A DNA stretch of 64,000 bases from Pseudooceanicola batsensis HTCC2597 (GCF_000152725.1 NZ_CH724131.1:915326-979325), one strand, 5' to 3'. Positions 44,501-53,922 are shown, counted from the stretch's first letter. Translations and numbers: made by a program. Notes: generated from the letters alone by a model not told the origin.

Positions 44501-47500
44501 TCAGAGTTCCTGTCCCGCCCAGGCCCCCGGCCCGAAGCTCGCCGAGACCTGCGCCACCGTGATCCGCCGCCCGGGGGTCCCCCCGTCCGTCGCCTGGTCC
44601 GCCGCCCGGTAGGTCCAGACCGGCGCGTCGAGCGTCACCTCGCGCACCACCTGCGGCCCGTCCATCACGCGGAGCAGATAGCGCTCCGACTCTTCGCCCA
44701 GCGGCACGTCCAGCCCCTCCCATCCATCGCCCCCGATCCGGGTCCGGCGCGTCCAGCGCACCACGAGGTCGCCGCCCGAGGGCGCGACCCGGAGATGCAC
44801 CGGAGAGAGCGGCCGCAGCCCGATCCCGGCGAAGGCATGAACGAGGTGGCGATAGGAGCCGTCGGAATAGCTGCGCCGTGCCGGGCCGATCCGAAAGTGC
44901 CGCGCAAGGTTGCGCTGCGCCGGGCTCAGCCCGATCTGCGCGGGCGTGCCGTCGATCAGTACCACATAGGACCCGGCCGGCCGGACGTCCGGCATCTCGG
45001 CATCGGTGCCCAACTGCCCCCGCAGACGGTGGCTGAGCAGAAAGAGCCCCTCGCCCCCCGGCACCGCGTCGCGGAACTGGAAAAGCTCCCATCCGCCCGG
45101 CGTTCCGTCCCCGATCGCCATCAGGTTCTTCCCCGCCAGCAGCCCCGCGTCCGTGACCGAGGCCACGGCCCCGCTCGTCAGCCGCACCGCCAACGGCACG
45201 CCCCGGTCGATCCGCCCCGGCGCGGCGGCGGCCAGCGGCGTTTCCGTTACGCCGATGACCGACCGCGCGTCGATCACCCGGTCCAGCGCGTAATCCGCAT
45301 CCTCGGCGGCGGAATGGACCGCGACCGTCCCCGGCCAGGGCTGCGCCGTCACCGCCAGGTGCGGCGCATGAGGCACTTCGTCGCCACGCATCAGCGGCAG
45401 GTCCAGGAACAGCGGCAGTACCGGCACCGGCGGCACGAAGGCGCTCTGTTTCGGCAGCGTGTCGGCCACCTCGACCGCGCGGTAGCTCTCGGGTTCGACC
45501 CGCACCGCCTCGGCGATCTGGAAGGCGCCGCGCTCCACCCGGTCGATCCGGTAGCCCTCGGGCCCCTCGCCGATCCGCACCACGTCGCCCGGCCCCAGAT
45601 CCGCCAGCGAGGGCGGCAGGGCGAACCGCAGCGTGTCCCGCGCCACCTGCGCCTCGGCCAGCCATCGCTCGGCCACCTGCCGCCCCTCGCCGCGCAGCAT
45701 CGCAAGCCGCAGCTCCTGCCCGGCTACCACGTCGCTGTCCTCCCGCGGGAGGGTGGCCTCTTCCGCCACCGTCTCGAAATCCGCGCCGTACTCGACAAAG
45801 CGGATCCGCACCCGGCCCGCCATCTCGGCCTCGGCCGCGCGGGTCTGCTCCAGCGTGCCGTCCAGCTCCGTGCTGTGGCACAGGCGCTCCGGCGCGATCT
45901 CGCGGTCGATGCTTCCGTCGCGCATGGCGAAGCGCAGCGCCCCCTCGCGCTCGACCGCGTCGAAGCCAAAGCGCAGCATCAGCGGCTGGAGCGCCTGCCG
46001 CGCCGTCCCGCCCGCCGGTTCCTCGTAGCCCCACACCAGACCGTGCAGCCCGCTCACATCCACGTCCCGCAGCCCCGAGGCCGCGCAGATCTCGCGCACC
46101 ACGCCGGCCAGCGACCGGGCCGAGGCGCGCCCCGTCAGCCAGTGCCCCCGCGCATGGTTGCCCCCGTCCGACCAGACATCGGAATTGGCCGGGAACCACG
46201 GAAAGGGCCGCGCGTCCCAGGCCCAGACATGGGCGCGGGCCATGTCCACCATGGGCGCGCCATAGACCGCCGAGACCGGGTTGTTCGCCCCGTCGCCCCA
46301 GTAGGAATGCATCGCCCGCAGGTACTGCATCGCGATCAGGTCGTCGCGCCGCCCGGTCGAGTGATGCGGCAGCGCGGATTCCGACGACTTGGGGTCGAGA
46401 AACTTGTTCGGCTGGTTCGTTCCCTTGTCCACCGCCGCGCAGCCCAGTTCGGTGAACCACACAGGCTTCGACTGCGGCACCCAGCCGGTCGGTTCCGCCT
46501 GCCGGACCCCGCCGATCCGCTCGTGATGGGCGTTCTCCCACCACGACCGGATGTCCTTGACCCGCCAGACCCAGGGCTCGTCATGGGCGCCATCGGTGAT
46601 CGGGGTGCGGATCTGCGCCGCCCGCGCCGCGTCGGAATGATAGAACCAGTCGTAGCCCTCGCCGCCTTCGATGTTGGCCCTGAGATAATCGAGGTCATAG
46701 ATCGACCCGGCCTCGGCATCCGCGTGCCCCTCGCCGTCGCGCCAGTCCGACAGCGGCATGTAATTGTCGATTCCGATGAAATCGATCTGCGGATCGGACC
46801 AGAGCGGATCGAGGTGGAAATACCGGTCCGCCGTGCCCTCGGGCTGGTACCCCCCGTATTCCGACCAGTCGGCGGCATAGCCGATGCGCGTCACGGCCCC
46901 CAGGATCGCCCGCACCTCTGCCGCCAGCGCCCGCAGCGCCGCCACCGCCGGAAATCCCTGGTCGTCGCGGATCTGCGTGAGTCCCCGCATCTCGGACCCG
47001 ATACAGAAGCTGTCCACGCCCCCGGCCGCCGCACAGAGCGCGGCCAGGTGCAGAATGAACCGTCTGTAACTCCATTCCGCCGGGCCGGAATAATTTGCCG
47101 CCCCCGGCGTCACGGTGAAATCCGACGCCTGGGCCGTTCCGAAGAAGGCCGCCACCTCGGCCCCCGCCGCCGCCGTCCCGTCGGGCGAGCTCTCGATGCC
47201 GGGCGCCACGGAACAGGTCATCCGCCCGCGCCACGGAAACACCGGCTGGCCGCTCCCGCCGTAGGGATCCGCCAGCCCGTTCCCCGCCGCCTGCCGCATC
47301 AGCAGAAAGGGATAAAGCATCACCTTCCGACCGCGCGCCGTCATCTCGCGGATCGCCTGGATCACCGAGGCGTCGCAGGGCGTCCCGCCATAGAGCGGCT
47401 GGCCGTCCTCTCGCGGCACCACCGGCGCGGTCCCCCGCGTCAGCCCGGCCACCGTCCAGGGCATTTCGGCGCCGTCGCTCTCCTGCTGCTCCACCGCCGG

Positions 47501-48391
47501 CTGCACCGAACACGACCCGCAGCGCAGATCGTCCCCGAACCAGCTCACCACCAGCGAGACATGGTCGCAGCCCGGCAACTCGGCCTCGAGCTGATCCAGC
47601 GACGTCGGCAGATCGGCCTTGCCCGAGGGGGAATGCACATTCGCCATCTCGACCCGGCCCGCGCCCAGGTCCCGGCTGACCGGCACCGTCGCCAGCGCGT
47701 ATTCCCCGCTGCCCGGGATCATCGCCACGCCCCGGATCGCGCGCGCCGGATCGTCCGGCCCGATCTCCTCCGGCGCCGGACGGATCACCTCGAACGAGAA
47801 CTGCGGGACGCGGTTGCCCCATGTCCCGAGATCCAGGTCCTCGATCATCACGTAGGCCGTGCCGCGATAGGCCGGAACCGCGCCCGCGCCCTCGACCGCC
47901 TCCATCTTGGGATCGGGCAGCTGGTCCGCCGCGCCGGTATAGACCCGCATCGCCAGCGAGGTTCCCGCGATCTCGGCCCCGTCCGCCCAGATCCGCCTCA
48001 CGCCCGCGATCTCGCCCTCGCAGAGCGCGATGGCCAGGCTGACCCGGTAGCTGTAGCGCCGGACCTTGGGTTGCGGCGGCGCGCCCTTGCCGCCGCCGGT
48101 CTCGGTCACGATCTCCTCGAACCGGGTGGCCCAGATCACCTGTCCCGGGACGCGCATCCGGCCATGCACCCGCGCCACCGGATCGCCCTCGCCCGCGCCC
48201 ATGATGCGCAACCGGTCGACCCGGCCCGTCTCGACCGGGTCCGAGCCCTGCCCCATGAGCCGCTGGTCGATGGCCCGTCCGATGACCGCGCCCACGAAGC
48301 GGCCCGCCACGACCGAGGACAGGCCGAAGACCGTCCCGCCGAGCGATCCGCCGATGGCCGCGCCGGCGGCAGAGAGTAGAAGGGTTGCCAT
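44501..48391 (-). CDS. GTA g15, baseplate megatron/host-specificity protein
   Basis: A 1296-residue tail tip protein. A glycine-rich N-terminus resembling a membrane-active region (LLLSAAGAAIGGSLGGTVFGL) is followed by a phage tail domain and a GTA TIM-barrel-like domain around residues 430-760 (FHLDPLWSDPQIDFIGIDNY, VWFTELGC). A long beta-rich C-terminal part completes it. It likely contacts the recipient envelope and opens the path for DNA. It is the last gene of the cluster, three bases after g14. Confidence 0.92.
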   Translation of the reverse strand: MATLLLSAAGAAIGGSLGGTVFGLSSVVAGRFVGAVIGRAIDQRLMGQGSDPVETGRVDRLRIMGAGEGDPVARVHGRMRVPGQVIWATRFEEIVTETGGGKGAPPQPKVRRYSYRVSLAIALCEGEIAGVRRIWADGAEIAGTSLAMRVYTGAADQLPDPKMEAVEGAGAVPAYRGTAYVMIEDLDLGTWGNRVPQFSFEVIRPAPEEIGPDDPARAIRGVAMIPGSGEYALATVPVSRDLGAGRVEMANVHSPSGKADLPTSLDQLEAELPGCDHVSLVVSWFGDDLRCGSCSVQPAVEQQESDGAEMPWTVAGLTRGTAPVVPREDGQPLYGGTPCDASVIQAIREMTARGRKVMLYPFLLMRQAAGNGLADPYGGSGQPVFPWRGRMTCSVAPGIESSPDGTAAAGAEVAAFFGTAQASDFTVTPGAANYSGPAEWSYRRFILHLAALCAAAGGVDSFCIGSEMRGLTQIRDDQGFPAVAALRALAAEVRAILGAVTRIGYAADWSEYGGYQPEGTADRYFHLDPLWSDPQIDFIGIDNYMPLSDWRDGEGHADAEAGSIYDLDYLRANIEGGEGYDWFYHSDAARAAQIRTPITDGAHDEPWVWRVKDIRSWWENAHHERIGGVRQAEPTGWVPQSKPVWFTELGCAAVDKGTNQPNKFLDPKSSESALPHHSTGRRDDLIAMQYLRAMHSYWGDGANNPVSAVYGAPMVDMARAHVWAWDARPFPWFPANSDVWSDGGNHARGHWLTGRASARSLAGVVREICAASGLRDVDVSGLHGLVWGYEEPAGGTARQALQPLMLRFGFDAVEREGALRFAMRDGSIDREIAPERLCHSTELDGTLEQTRAAEAEMAGRVRIRFVEYGADFETVAEEATLPREDSDVVAGQELRLAMLRGEGRQVAERWLAEAQVARDTLRFALPPSLADLGPGDVVRIGEGPEGYRIDRVERGAFQIAEAVRVEPESYRAVEVADTLPKQSAFVPPVPVLPLFLDLPLMRGDEVPHAPHLAVTAQPWPGTVAVHSAAEDADYALDRVIDARSVIGVTETPLAAAAPGRIDRGVPLAVRLTSGAVASVTDAGLLAGKNLMAIGDGTPGGWELFQFRDAVPGGEGLFLLSHRLRGQLGTDAEMPDVRPAGSYVVLIDGTPAQIGLSPAQRNLARHFRIGPARRSYSDGSYRHLVHAFAGIGLRPLSPVHLRVAPSGGDLVVRWTRRTRIGGDGWEGLDVPLGEESERYLLRVMDGPQVVREVTLDAPVWTYRAADQATDGGTPGRRITVAQVSASFGPGAWAGQEL

Positions 48392-48394
48392 GGA

Positions 48395-48820
48395 TCAGAC
48401 CTCCGGAAATGCGAACCGCGCCACGATGCGCCGGCGCCAGGGGCGCGACAGGGGGCTTTCGACGACCCCGTGCCCCGCGTAGGCATGGATGAAGGAGGCG
48501 CGCGCGCCGGTCTCGGCCTGCACGCCCAGATGCTTGGCCACGGCCCCGTCCATCATGCGGAACAGCAGCACCTCGCCCGGGCGCCCGGGTCCGGTGGCGG
48601 GCACCAGGTGCCGCCGCGCCGCGCGCCAGAGCCGTTCCTCTCCGCCCGGTTCGGACCAGTCGCGGCTGTAGGCGGGGATCGCCTCGGGTTCGGCCCCGTG
48701 CCGCTCGCGCCAGATGCCGCGCAGCAGCCCGAGGCAATCCGTCCCCGCGCCCCTGACCGAGGCCTGGTGCAGATAGGGCGTGCCGATCCAGCCCCGTGCG
48801 ATGGCGACCACGTCGGTCAT
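48395..48820 (-). CDS. GTA g14, NlpC/P60-type peptidase
   Basis: A 141-residue cell-wall peptidase. GWIGTPYLHQASVRGAGTDCLGLLRGIW carries the catalytic Cys, and VAKHLGVQ the His. In R. capsulatus the homologue sits in the tail tip and degrades recipient peptidoglycan. AAGGAG lies six bases before the ATG. A 309-base non-coding spacer separates it from g13, unlike the tight packing elsewhere. Confidence 0.9.
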   Translation of the reverse strand: MTDVVAIARGWIGTPYLHQASVRGAGTDCLGLLRGIWRERHGAEPEAIPAYSRDWSEPGGEERLWRAARRHLVPATGPGRPGEVLLFRMMDGAVAKHLGVQAETGARASFIHAYAGHGVVESPLSRPWRRRIVARFAFPEV

Positions 48821-49129
48821 GGGGTTCTCCTTCCTTGTGGCCCTCCACGGGGCCGTCCGGGTCCGATCAGGGTCACGAGGTCCCGGCGCGTCTTTCCGGG
48901 GGGGCTTGGTGCGTTTTCCGGGCGTTGGAGCGACTCCCGGGGGGTTGGCGCGTCTCCGCGAGGTCCCGGCGCAAGGCCGGGACACCCACGCCCCACGCGT
49001 CCCGGCCCCCGAGCCGGGACCCCGCGGATCGGGATACCTCTACTCCGCCCCGGAACCCCGCCGACCATAAGACCACCGCTGCGCCCCGGGGCCCCGCCGA
49101 CCGAAAAACCTCCACCGCACGCCGCCATA
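48821..49129. repeat. hairpin-rich spacer between GTA g13 and g14
   Basis: Contains two perfect hairpins with arms GTCCCGGC/GCCGGGAC (48963-48983 and 48999-49020) among further CCGGG-type stretches. It has no gene. Such spacers are unusual in this operon and resemble intergenic repeats elsewhere in the window. Confidence 0.65.
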
Positions 49130-50014
49130 TCACCGCCGGCTCCCGCCGCCGGTCGCGCCGCTCTGCGCGGGCATGACGGTCATCCAATCCTCGCCCGGGA
49201 TGTCCGGGAAACCTTGGTAATTCAGAAGGTTGTTGAACTTGTACCGGCAGGTTTCCATTCGCTTGTCGCAGCCCGCCTCGATCCGGATACGGTCGCCCAC
49301 CGACAGCGGCGCGCGCAGCGCCTGCCAGAGGTCGACATGCCGCGCGCCCTCGGCGATCACGTCCCGTTTCACCACGCCGGAAAGCCCTTCTGCCGCGCCA
49401 TCCAGAACCACCAGTCTGCCACGGGCGAACCACCCGGCTTCGAAATCCGGAAGGCCCGGCAGAACAAGCCGCTGCCCCTCCTCGACCCCCAGCACCTCGG
49501 CCTCGGCGGCATAGCCCGGCGCCCCCAGGTCCACCCCGCAGGCCGCGTCCCCCAGCACCGCCCCGCAGGGCGTCTGGTAGACCCGGCCGCGCGGCTGGTT
49601 CAGCGCCTCGGTCAGGCCCCGCAGTTCCGCCGTGAAGGCCCCGCCCGCGCGCCGGATCTCTCCGATCGTGCCGCGGAACATCAGCTGCCGCTGCGCCACG
49701 TCGGTCCAGTTCACCAGCCAGGCGCGCACCCCGGCCCCGTCGAACCGGCCCGCGTCGATATCCGCCTCGCGGATCGCCGCATCGGTCAGCGCGCCGATGG
49801 CCTCGGAATTGTCCACCGCCAGCCCCGTCCCCCGTTGCAGCGCCAGCGCCGAGAGCCCGCTGTCGGCGCGGAAGTCGATGCCCTCGAAGACCAGCCCCCG
49901 GTCATGATCGGTGAACCCCATCACCACACCATCCGCCCGGTCGATGGCCCAGGCATGGCAGGTCGTGGTGACGCCGGTGGCCAGATGCGCGGCCAGCCCC
50001 TCGTGGAACGCCAT
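49130..50014 (-). CDS. GTA g13, tail hub protein
   Basis: A 294-residue protein. MGFTDHDRGLVFEGIDFRADSGLSA and CDKRMETCRYKFNNLLNYQGFPDIPGED with conserved cysteines are typical of the phage BR0599/DUF2163 family used as tail hub. It connects the distal tail protein to the tip. Start overlaps the g12 stop by one base. Confidence 0.9.
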   Translation of the reverse strand: MAFHEGLAAHLATGVTTTCHAWAIDRADGVVMGFTDHDRGLVFEGIDFRADSGLSALALQRGTGLAVDNSEAIGALTDAAIREADIDAGRFDGAGVRAWLVNWTDVAQRQLMFRGTIGEIRRAGGAFTAELRGLTEALNQPRGRVYQTPCGAVLGDAACGVDLGAPGYAAEAEVLGVEEGQRLVLPGLPDFEAGWFARGRLVVLDGAAEGLSGVVKRDVIAEGARHVDLWQALRAPLSVGDRIRIEAGCDKRMETCRYKFNNLLNYQGFPDIPGEDWMTVMPAQSGATGGGSRR

Positions 50015-50646
50015 CAGACCCGAAGCTCCACCACCGGGACGCTCGGCATGTCGCCGGCCTGGAACGAGGCGACCGAGGTGGCGATCCGGTCGGTGTCGAA
50101 CCGCACCGGCACGTCGAATTCGAACCCCGCCGTCACCTCGGCCTCGTGAACCGGGGCCTCTTGCAGAACGATCGTGCCGGTCGTGGTGTCGACCTCGAAA
50201 TGCGCCCCCTCCCGAAGCTCGGACCCGTTCACCCCGACCCGAACGGTGCCCGCGACCGGCTTGGTGATCTCGCGCCGCGCCGTTTGCATGCCGGATCGAT
50301 AGGTCTTGCAAAGCTGGAAGGTGTCGGTCAGCCCGTCGCCCCGTGCAAGCAGCTGATCGGTATGCGAGATTTCCCCCGTTGGCAGGCAGGAGCGGTAGTC
50401 CGACCAGTCCTTCCACCGGAACCCGCAAAGCTGGCCCTGCCGGGCCTCGAAAAAGGCCAGCAGCGTCTCGATATCGTCGAGCGACCGCATCGAGACGCCC
50501 GCGTCGTAGCGCCGGCGCGACTGCGACCAGGGCGCGTTGCGTTCCTCGAACCCGTTGGCAAGGGTGACGATCTCGGTCCGCCGCTCCGGCCCTCCGGACG
50601 AACCGAAGGAGAGCGCGGCGGGAAAGCGGATATCGTGGAAGGTCAT
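50014..50646 (-). CDS. GTA g12, distal tail protein
   Basis: A 210-residue DUF2460-type protein. It contains FHDIRFPAALSFGSSGGPERRTEIVTL at the N-terminus and DTTTGTIVLQEAPVHEAEVTAGFEFDVPVRFD near the C-terminus, which are family hallmarks. It forms the ring that joins the tube to the hub. The ATG at 50646 has AGGAG eight bases upstream. A spacer with a large inverted repeat lies between it and g11. Confidence 0.9.
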   Translation of the reverse strand: MTFHDIRFPAALSFGSSGGPERRTEIVTLANGFEERNAPWSQSRRRYDAGVSMRSLDDIETLLAFFEARQGQLCGFRWKDWSDYRSCLPTGEISHTDQLLARGDGLTDTFQLCKTYRSGMQTARREITKPVAGTVRVGVNGSELREGAHFEVDTTTGTIVLQEAPVHEAEVTAGFEFDVPVRFDTDRIATSVASFQAGDMPSVPVVELRV

Positions 50647-50701
50647 GGGGTTGGCTCCTGTGGTGGATCGGCACAAAGCTCACGGACGGGCATCAAGTCG
50701 A

Positions 50702-50765
50702 GGGCAGCGCCGGCCCGCGGGGTGGCGCATAAGCGCCGCCCCAGGGGGGCGGGTCGGCGCTGCCC
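50702..50765. repeat. large nested inverted repeat between GTA g11 and g12
   Basis: Seventeen-base arms GGGCAGCGCCGGCCCGC and its complement (one mismatch) surround an inner hairpin GGGGTGGCGC/GCGCCGCCCC. The U-run is absent. It could slow or process the operon transcript. Confidence 0.65.
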
Positions 50766-50842
50766 GGCGTGAACGCCGGGCGGGACGTTCGACAATGGTG
50801 CACTCATGGATGTTATCCCGTCCCACACGCTCAGCACCCCCC

Positions 50843-51505
50843 TCACCGGTTCCGCTGCCCCCGCGCCAGCGCGCGGCTCATCTGGCTGGCGACCTGCGCC
50901 TGGCTGCGGCGAAAGCTCTCGGCGTCGGGCGTCTGGATGTTCATCACCACCGTCACCGGCCGCCCGCCCTGCGCCTTCACGCCCAGCCGTCCGTCCGGCC
51001 CGCGCGAGAGCGGCATGATCGCCTCGGGCCCCGCCTCGCCCATCAGCCCGGTGCCGCCGCGCATCGGGAAAGTGACCGGCCCGCGCACCACGCCGCCATC
51101 GGCGAAGGGCATCACCCGCCCCTGCGAGAACGCGCCCCCCTGCGCAAAGGGCATCATGGTCTGGAACAGCCCGCCGACGCCCCGGGCGATCAGCCCGCCG
51201 AAATGGTCCGTCACCGGCCGCACGGCCGCCGAATAGGCCGAGGAAATCACCGAATTCGCCACGGTGCCGAGCGCATCGGAAAGCTTCGCCCCGTCCATGA
51301 CGACGGAATCCAGCGCCCGGCGCAGACCGCGCGACAGGCCCCGCTCCAGCGTCTGCACATCCTTGCCCGTCTCGGCCAGCGCGGCGCGCATCCGGCGCAA
51401 CTCGCTGTCGAAGCCCGCCGCCATGCCCGCCGCCCCGCCAAGCGAGACCTCGAGCGCCTCGACCTGCGACTGAAGATCGCCAAGCCCCTCAAATTCCTCG
51501 ATCAT
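50843..51505 (-). CDS. GTA g11, short tail tape measure protein
   Basis: A 220-residue protein. The N-terminal half is helical (ELRRMRAALAETGKDVQTLERGLSRGLRRAL), and the second half has glycine- and phenylalanine-rich stretches (GGVVRGPVTFPMRGGTGLMGEAGPEAIMPL) found at the ends of tape measure proteins. The short length fits the short GTA tail. AAGGAGG lies five bases before the ATG. It overlaps g10.1 by 17 bases. Confidence 0.88.
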   Translation of the reverse strand: MIEEFEGLGDLQSQVEALEVSLGGAAGMAAGFDSELRRMRAALAETGKDVQTLERGLSRGLRRALDSVVMDGAKLSDALGTVANSVISSAYSAAVRPVTDHFGGLIARGVGGLFQTMMPFAQGGAFSQGRVMPFADGGVVRGPVTFPMRGGTGLMGEAGPEAIMPLSRGPDGRLGVKAQGGRPVTVVMNIQTPDAESFRRSQAQVASQMSRALARGQRNR

Positions 51506-51695
51506 TCCCGCCTCCTTCGCCATCCGGATAGGCCGCCAGCAATTCGTCCAGCCGCGCGCGCCGCAACGGCGCGGGGGCGGCATCGCCCAGCATCAGCCGC
51601 AGTTCCGCCGGGGTCAGCGCCCAGAATTCCGCCGGGCGCAGGCCCAGCCCCTTCACCCCAGTCCGGAGCAGCGCGGGCCAGTCGAAACCGGTCAT
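51489..51695 (-). CDS. GTA g10.1, tail assembly chaperone (TIGR02216-like)
   Basis: A 68-residue protein. LGLRPAEFWALTPAELRLMLG is the signature of this small chaperone family. It overlaps g10 by four bases, as expected for an assembly-chaperone pair. No slippery sequence was looked for quantitatively. Confidence 0.85.
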   Translation of the reverse strand: MTGFDWPALLRTGVKGLGLRPAEFWALTPAELRLMLGDAAPAPLRRARLDELLAAYPDGEGGGNDRGI

Positions 51696-52015
51696 TCCGC
51701 TTCCCCCGGCAGGGCGAAGGCCCGCGTCAGAAGCTCGGCCGCGGCGCGCGACGCGCCGACCGGCCCGCCCGCGATATCCGCCGTCATCAGGTCCGCCGCC
51801 GCGCCCTGCCACCCGCCCCCGCGCAGGCCCGCGACGATCAGCGCAAGCACATCGCGCGAGGAAAAGGACGAGGTTTCGAACCGTTGCACCAGGTCGACCA
51901 GCGATCCCGCGCCCAAACCCGCCTCGAGTTCCGCCAGCGCGCCGAGGGTCAGCCGCATCACCTGCCGCTGCCCGTCGATCACCAGCGCGACCTCTCCTGC
52001 ATGGGGATTGGCCAT
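51692..52015 (-). CDS. GTA g10, gene transfer agent protein (tail chaperone)
   Basis: A 107-residue protein of the Phage_TAC_11/GTA-gp10 type. It contains RLTLGALAELEAGLGAGSLVDLVQRF, SSRDVLALIVAGLRGGG and a helical C-terminus. It acts during tail assembly. Start overlaps the g9 stop by one base, and it overlaps g10.1 by four. Confidence 0.88.
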   Translation of the reverse strand: MANPHAGEVALVIDGQRQVMRLTLGALAELEAGLGAGSLVDLVQRFETSSFSSRDVLALIVAGLRGGGWQGAAADLMTADIAGGPVGASRAAAELLTRAFALPGEAE

Positions 52016-52428
52016 CAGATCGCCGTGAAGCTCAGGGCCCCGGCCGAGGCCAGGGCCATTTCATACGTCGCCTCGCCGTCGTGGGCCCCGGCGTATTCGA
52101 TCGCGGTCACCTGAAACGGCCCCTCGATGATGCCGAAATCGGGGATGACCACCTGGAAATCCGGCGTCTCCCCGTCAAAGAAGATCTGCCGCGCGCGTTC
52201 GTCCGAGCCTTCGTCGCGGAACACCCCCGCCCCCGAGATCGAGGCCGAGCGGACCCCCGCGCCCCCCAGCAATTCGCGCCAGCCGCCCTGGCTCTCCAGG
52301 CTGGTCACATCGACCGCCTCGGCGTTGAAGCTGACGCGGGTGGCACGCAGGCCCGCCAGCGTCTGGAATGTCCCGTCGTCGGACATGTCGACCTTGATCA
52401 AAAGGTCCTTGCCATTCTGGGCTGCCAT
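52015..52428 (-). CDS. GTA g9, major tail protein
   Basis: A 137-residue TP901-1-type major tail protein, the tube building block. It contains AAQNGKDLLIKVDM at the start, VTSLESQGGWRELLGG in the middle and GPFQVTAIEYAGAHDGEATYE near the end. Length is normal for GTA. It follows g8 after 22 bases. Confidence 0.92.
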   Translation of the reverse strand: MAAQNGKDLLIKVDMSDDGTFQTLAGLRATRVSFNAEAVDVTSLESQGGWRELLGGAGVRSASISGAGVFRDEGSDERARQIFFDGETPDFQVVIPDFGIIEGPFQVTAIEYAGAHDGEATYEMALASAGALSFTAI

Positions 52429-52450
52429 CTTTCCGTCTCCTTACAAGGGG

Positions 52451-52861
52451 TTAATCGTCGTCGAGCAGGGCGCGGAAGGTCATGTCGATCCGCCTCTGCT
52501 GCCCGGCCTCGTCGCGCCGCGCGCGGGCCTTCACGAAATTCAGCGTCACCACCCGGCCGCGATCGAGCGCGGGCAAGGCAGAGGCCAGAACGTCCGATAC
52601 GGCACCGGCCACGGCCTTGGCCTCCTGGAACCCGCCCGCATCCGTCACGACCGAGATCACGAAATCATGCCGCGCGCCCTGCACCGTCCGATCCGACCGC
52701 TCGCGCGCCCGTTCGGGGCCGAGCGAGACATAGAGCGCCGGGATCGAACCGGCCGGCGGCGCGTCGAAAACCGCAGTGCCGACAAGGGCCTGCAGGGCCG
52801 CATCGGCGCTGAGCGCGGCATAGACCGCCTTTTGCAACGCGACCGAAAGCGCATAGGTCAT
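52451..52861 (-). CDS. GTA g8, tail terminator (DUF3168)
   Basis: A 136-residue DUF3168 protein. It contains MTYALSVALQKAVYAALSADAALQALVG at the start and FVISVVTDAGGFQEAKAVAGAVSDVL in the centre. It caps the tail tube at the head side. Overlaps g7 by four bases. Confidence 0.9.
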   Translation of the reverse strand: MTYALSVALQKAVYAALSADAALQALVGTAVFDAPPAGSIPALYVSLGPERARERSDRTVQGARHDFVISVVTDAGGFQEAKAVAGAVSDVLASALPALDRGRVVTLNFVKARARRDEAGQQRRIDMTFRALLDDD

Positions 52862-53193
52862 GCCGCCACCTCCTCGGTCGCGAAACAGGTCAGGAACCGG
52901 CCCTGCGGATCGCGTTCCGCCACCGCCTCGATCCGGAAGAGCCGCGCGCCCTCGCGGAACCGCTGCCCGGCCTGCGGGCGCGAGACCACGCCGACCGGCG
53001 CGCCGCGCACCACGATGCGATAGGCGGTGCGCCCCGTGGCCACCTGGCCGTATTCCGTGCCCCGCCCGGTGCGGGCGGTGACGTCGGCCCAGACCTCGCC
53101 CAGTTCGACCCAGACCTCGGTGAACCCGCCCGAGGCATCCGGCACACGCTGCGGATCCTCGAGCTTGAGCAGGCGGTTGAGATGCGCGGTCAT
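52858..53193 (-). CDS. GTA g7, head-tail adaptor/stopper
   Basis: A 111-residue protein of the phage head-tail joining family. It contains HLNRLLKLEDPQRVPDASGGFTEVW, WADVTARTGRGTEYG and a C-terminal FRIEAVAERDPQGRFLTC. ATG at 53193, overlapping g6 by four bases. It closes the head portal vertex. Confidence 0.9.
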   Translation of the reverse strand: MTAHLNRLLKLEDPQRVPDASGGFTEVWVELGEVWADVTARTGRGTEYGQVATGRTAYRIVVRGAPVGVVSRPQAGQRFREGARLFRIEAVAERDPQGRFLTCFATEEVAA

Positions 53194-53786
53194 GTCCGGC
53201 CCCCGTGCAGCAGGCGCAACGGCCGGTAGCGTTCGATGAGAGAGGTCACGCCGAAGGGCATGCAGCCGCCGCCCAGCCCCGTCGCCTCGCGGTGTTCGTA
53301 GTAATGCGCGGCCAGCAGCATCACCGCCTGCGCCAGGTCCGCCGGAAGGTCGGACCACGCGGGGCCGAAGCCGGCGGTAAAGCGGATGCGGATCCGCCCG
53401 TCGGCGGGGGGCCAGGGCAACCCGCCGCTCCGGCCGCAGAGCGCGGGAAAGCTGAGGTCCTTTTCCAGCCGGTAGCGCGCCGGGTCGACCACCGTCACGG
53501 CTTCGTCGCCGTCCAGCAGCGCGACCTCGATCAGCGCGGTGACCGGCCCGACCGGCAGCACCGCGCGCAGGTCGTCGCGCCAGGTCGGAAAGGACCAGGT
53601 GAAATCGCGCGTCATCAGGACCTTGCCGGTCCGCCCCTCGATGGCCGACATGGCGGCGCGCAGGAAGGAGTCGAGCACCGCATCCTGCACCGTGTCGCCG
53701 GTGAACCCCCGTCCGAGGCGCAGATGCGCCTTGAAATCCTCGACCGGCAAGGCGGCCGTTTCTACATCGGTGTCTTCGATCAACAT
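53190..53786 (-). CDS. GTA g6, head-tail connector (adaptor)
   Basis: A 198-residue protein of the phiE125 gp8/TIGR02215 type. It contains PVEDFKAHLRLGRGFTGDTVQDAVLDSFLRAA, VLMTRDFTWSFPTW and ADLAQAVMLLAAHYYEHREA. It binds the portal and g7. ATG at 53786 with AAGGG upstream; a 136-base spacer lies before g5. Confidence 0.9.
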   Translation of the reverse strand: MLIEDTDVETAALPVEDFKAHLRLGRGFTGDTVQDAVLDSFLRAAMSAIEGRTGKVLMTRDFTWSFPTWRDDLRAVLPVGPVTALIEVALLDGDEAVTVVDPARYRLEKDLSFPALCGRSGGLPWPPADGRIRIRFTAGFGPAWSDLPADLAQAVMLLAAHYYEHREATGLGGGCMPFGVTSLIERYRPLRLLHGGRT

Positions 53787-53922
53787 TCCCGAACCCTTTC
53801 GATTGCCGCCCTCCGGCGCGTGCCCGTCCACGCTGATGCGGACGGAGGGAGCAGCTGGTCAGCGCCTTGTCCGACGGCCACGCGCCCGCCGGAGGCCGTC
53901 AGGCCCCCGACGACCCGAGGCC

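Noticed and set aside
44471..48379. A 1302-codon open frame on the plus strand
   Set aside because: It is antisense to GTA g15 and arises from the GC-rich third positions; its Arg/Pro/His-rich translation matches no family.
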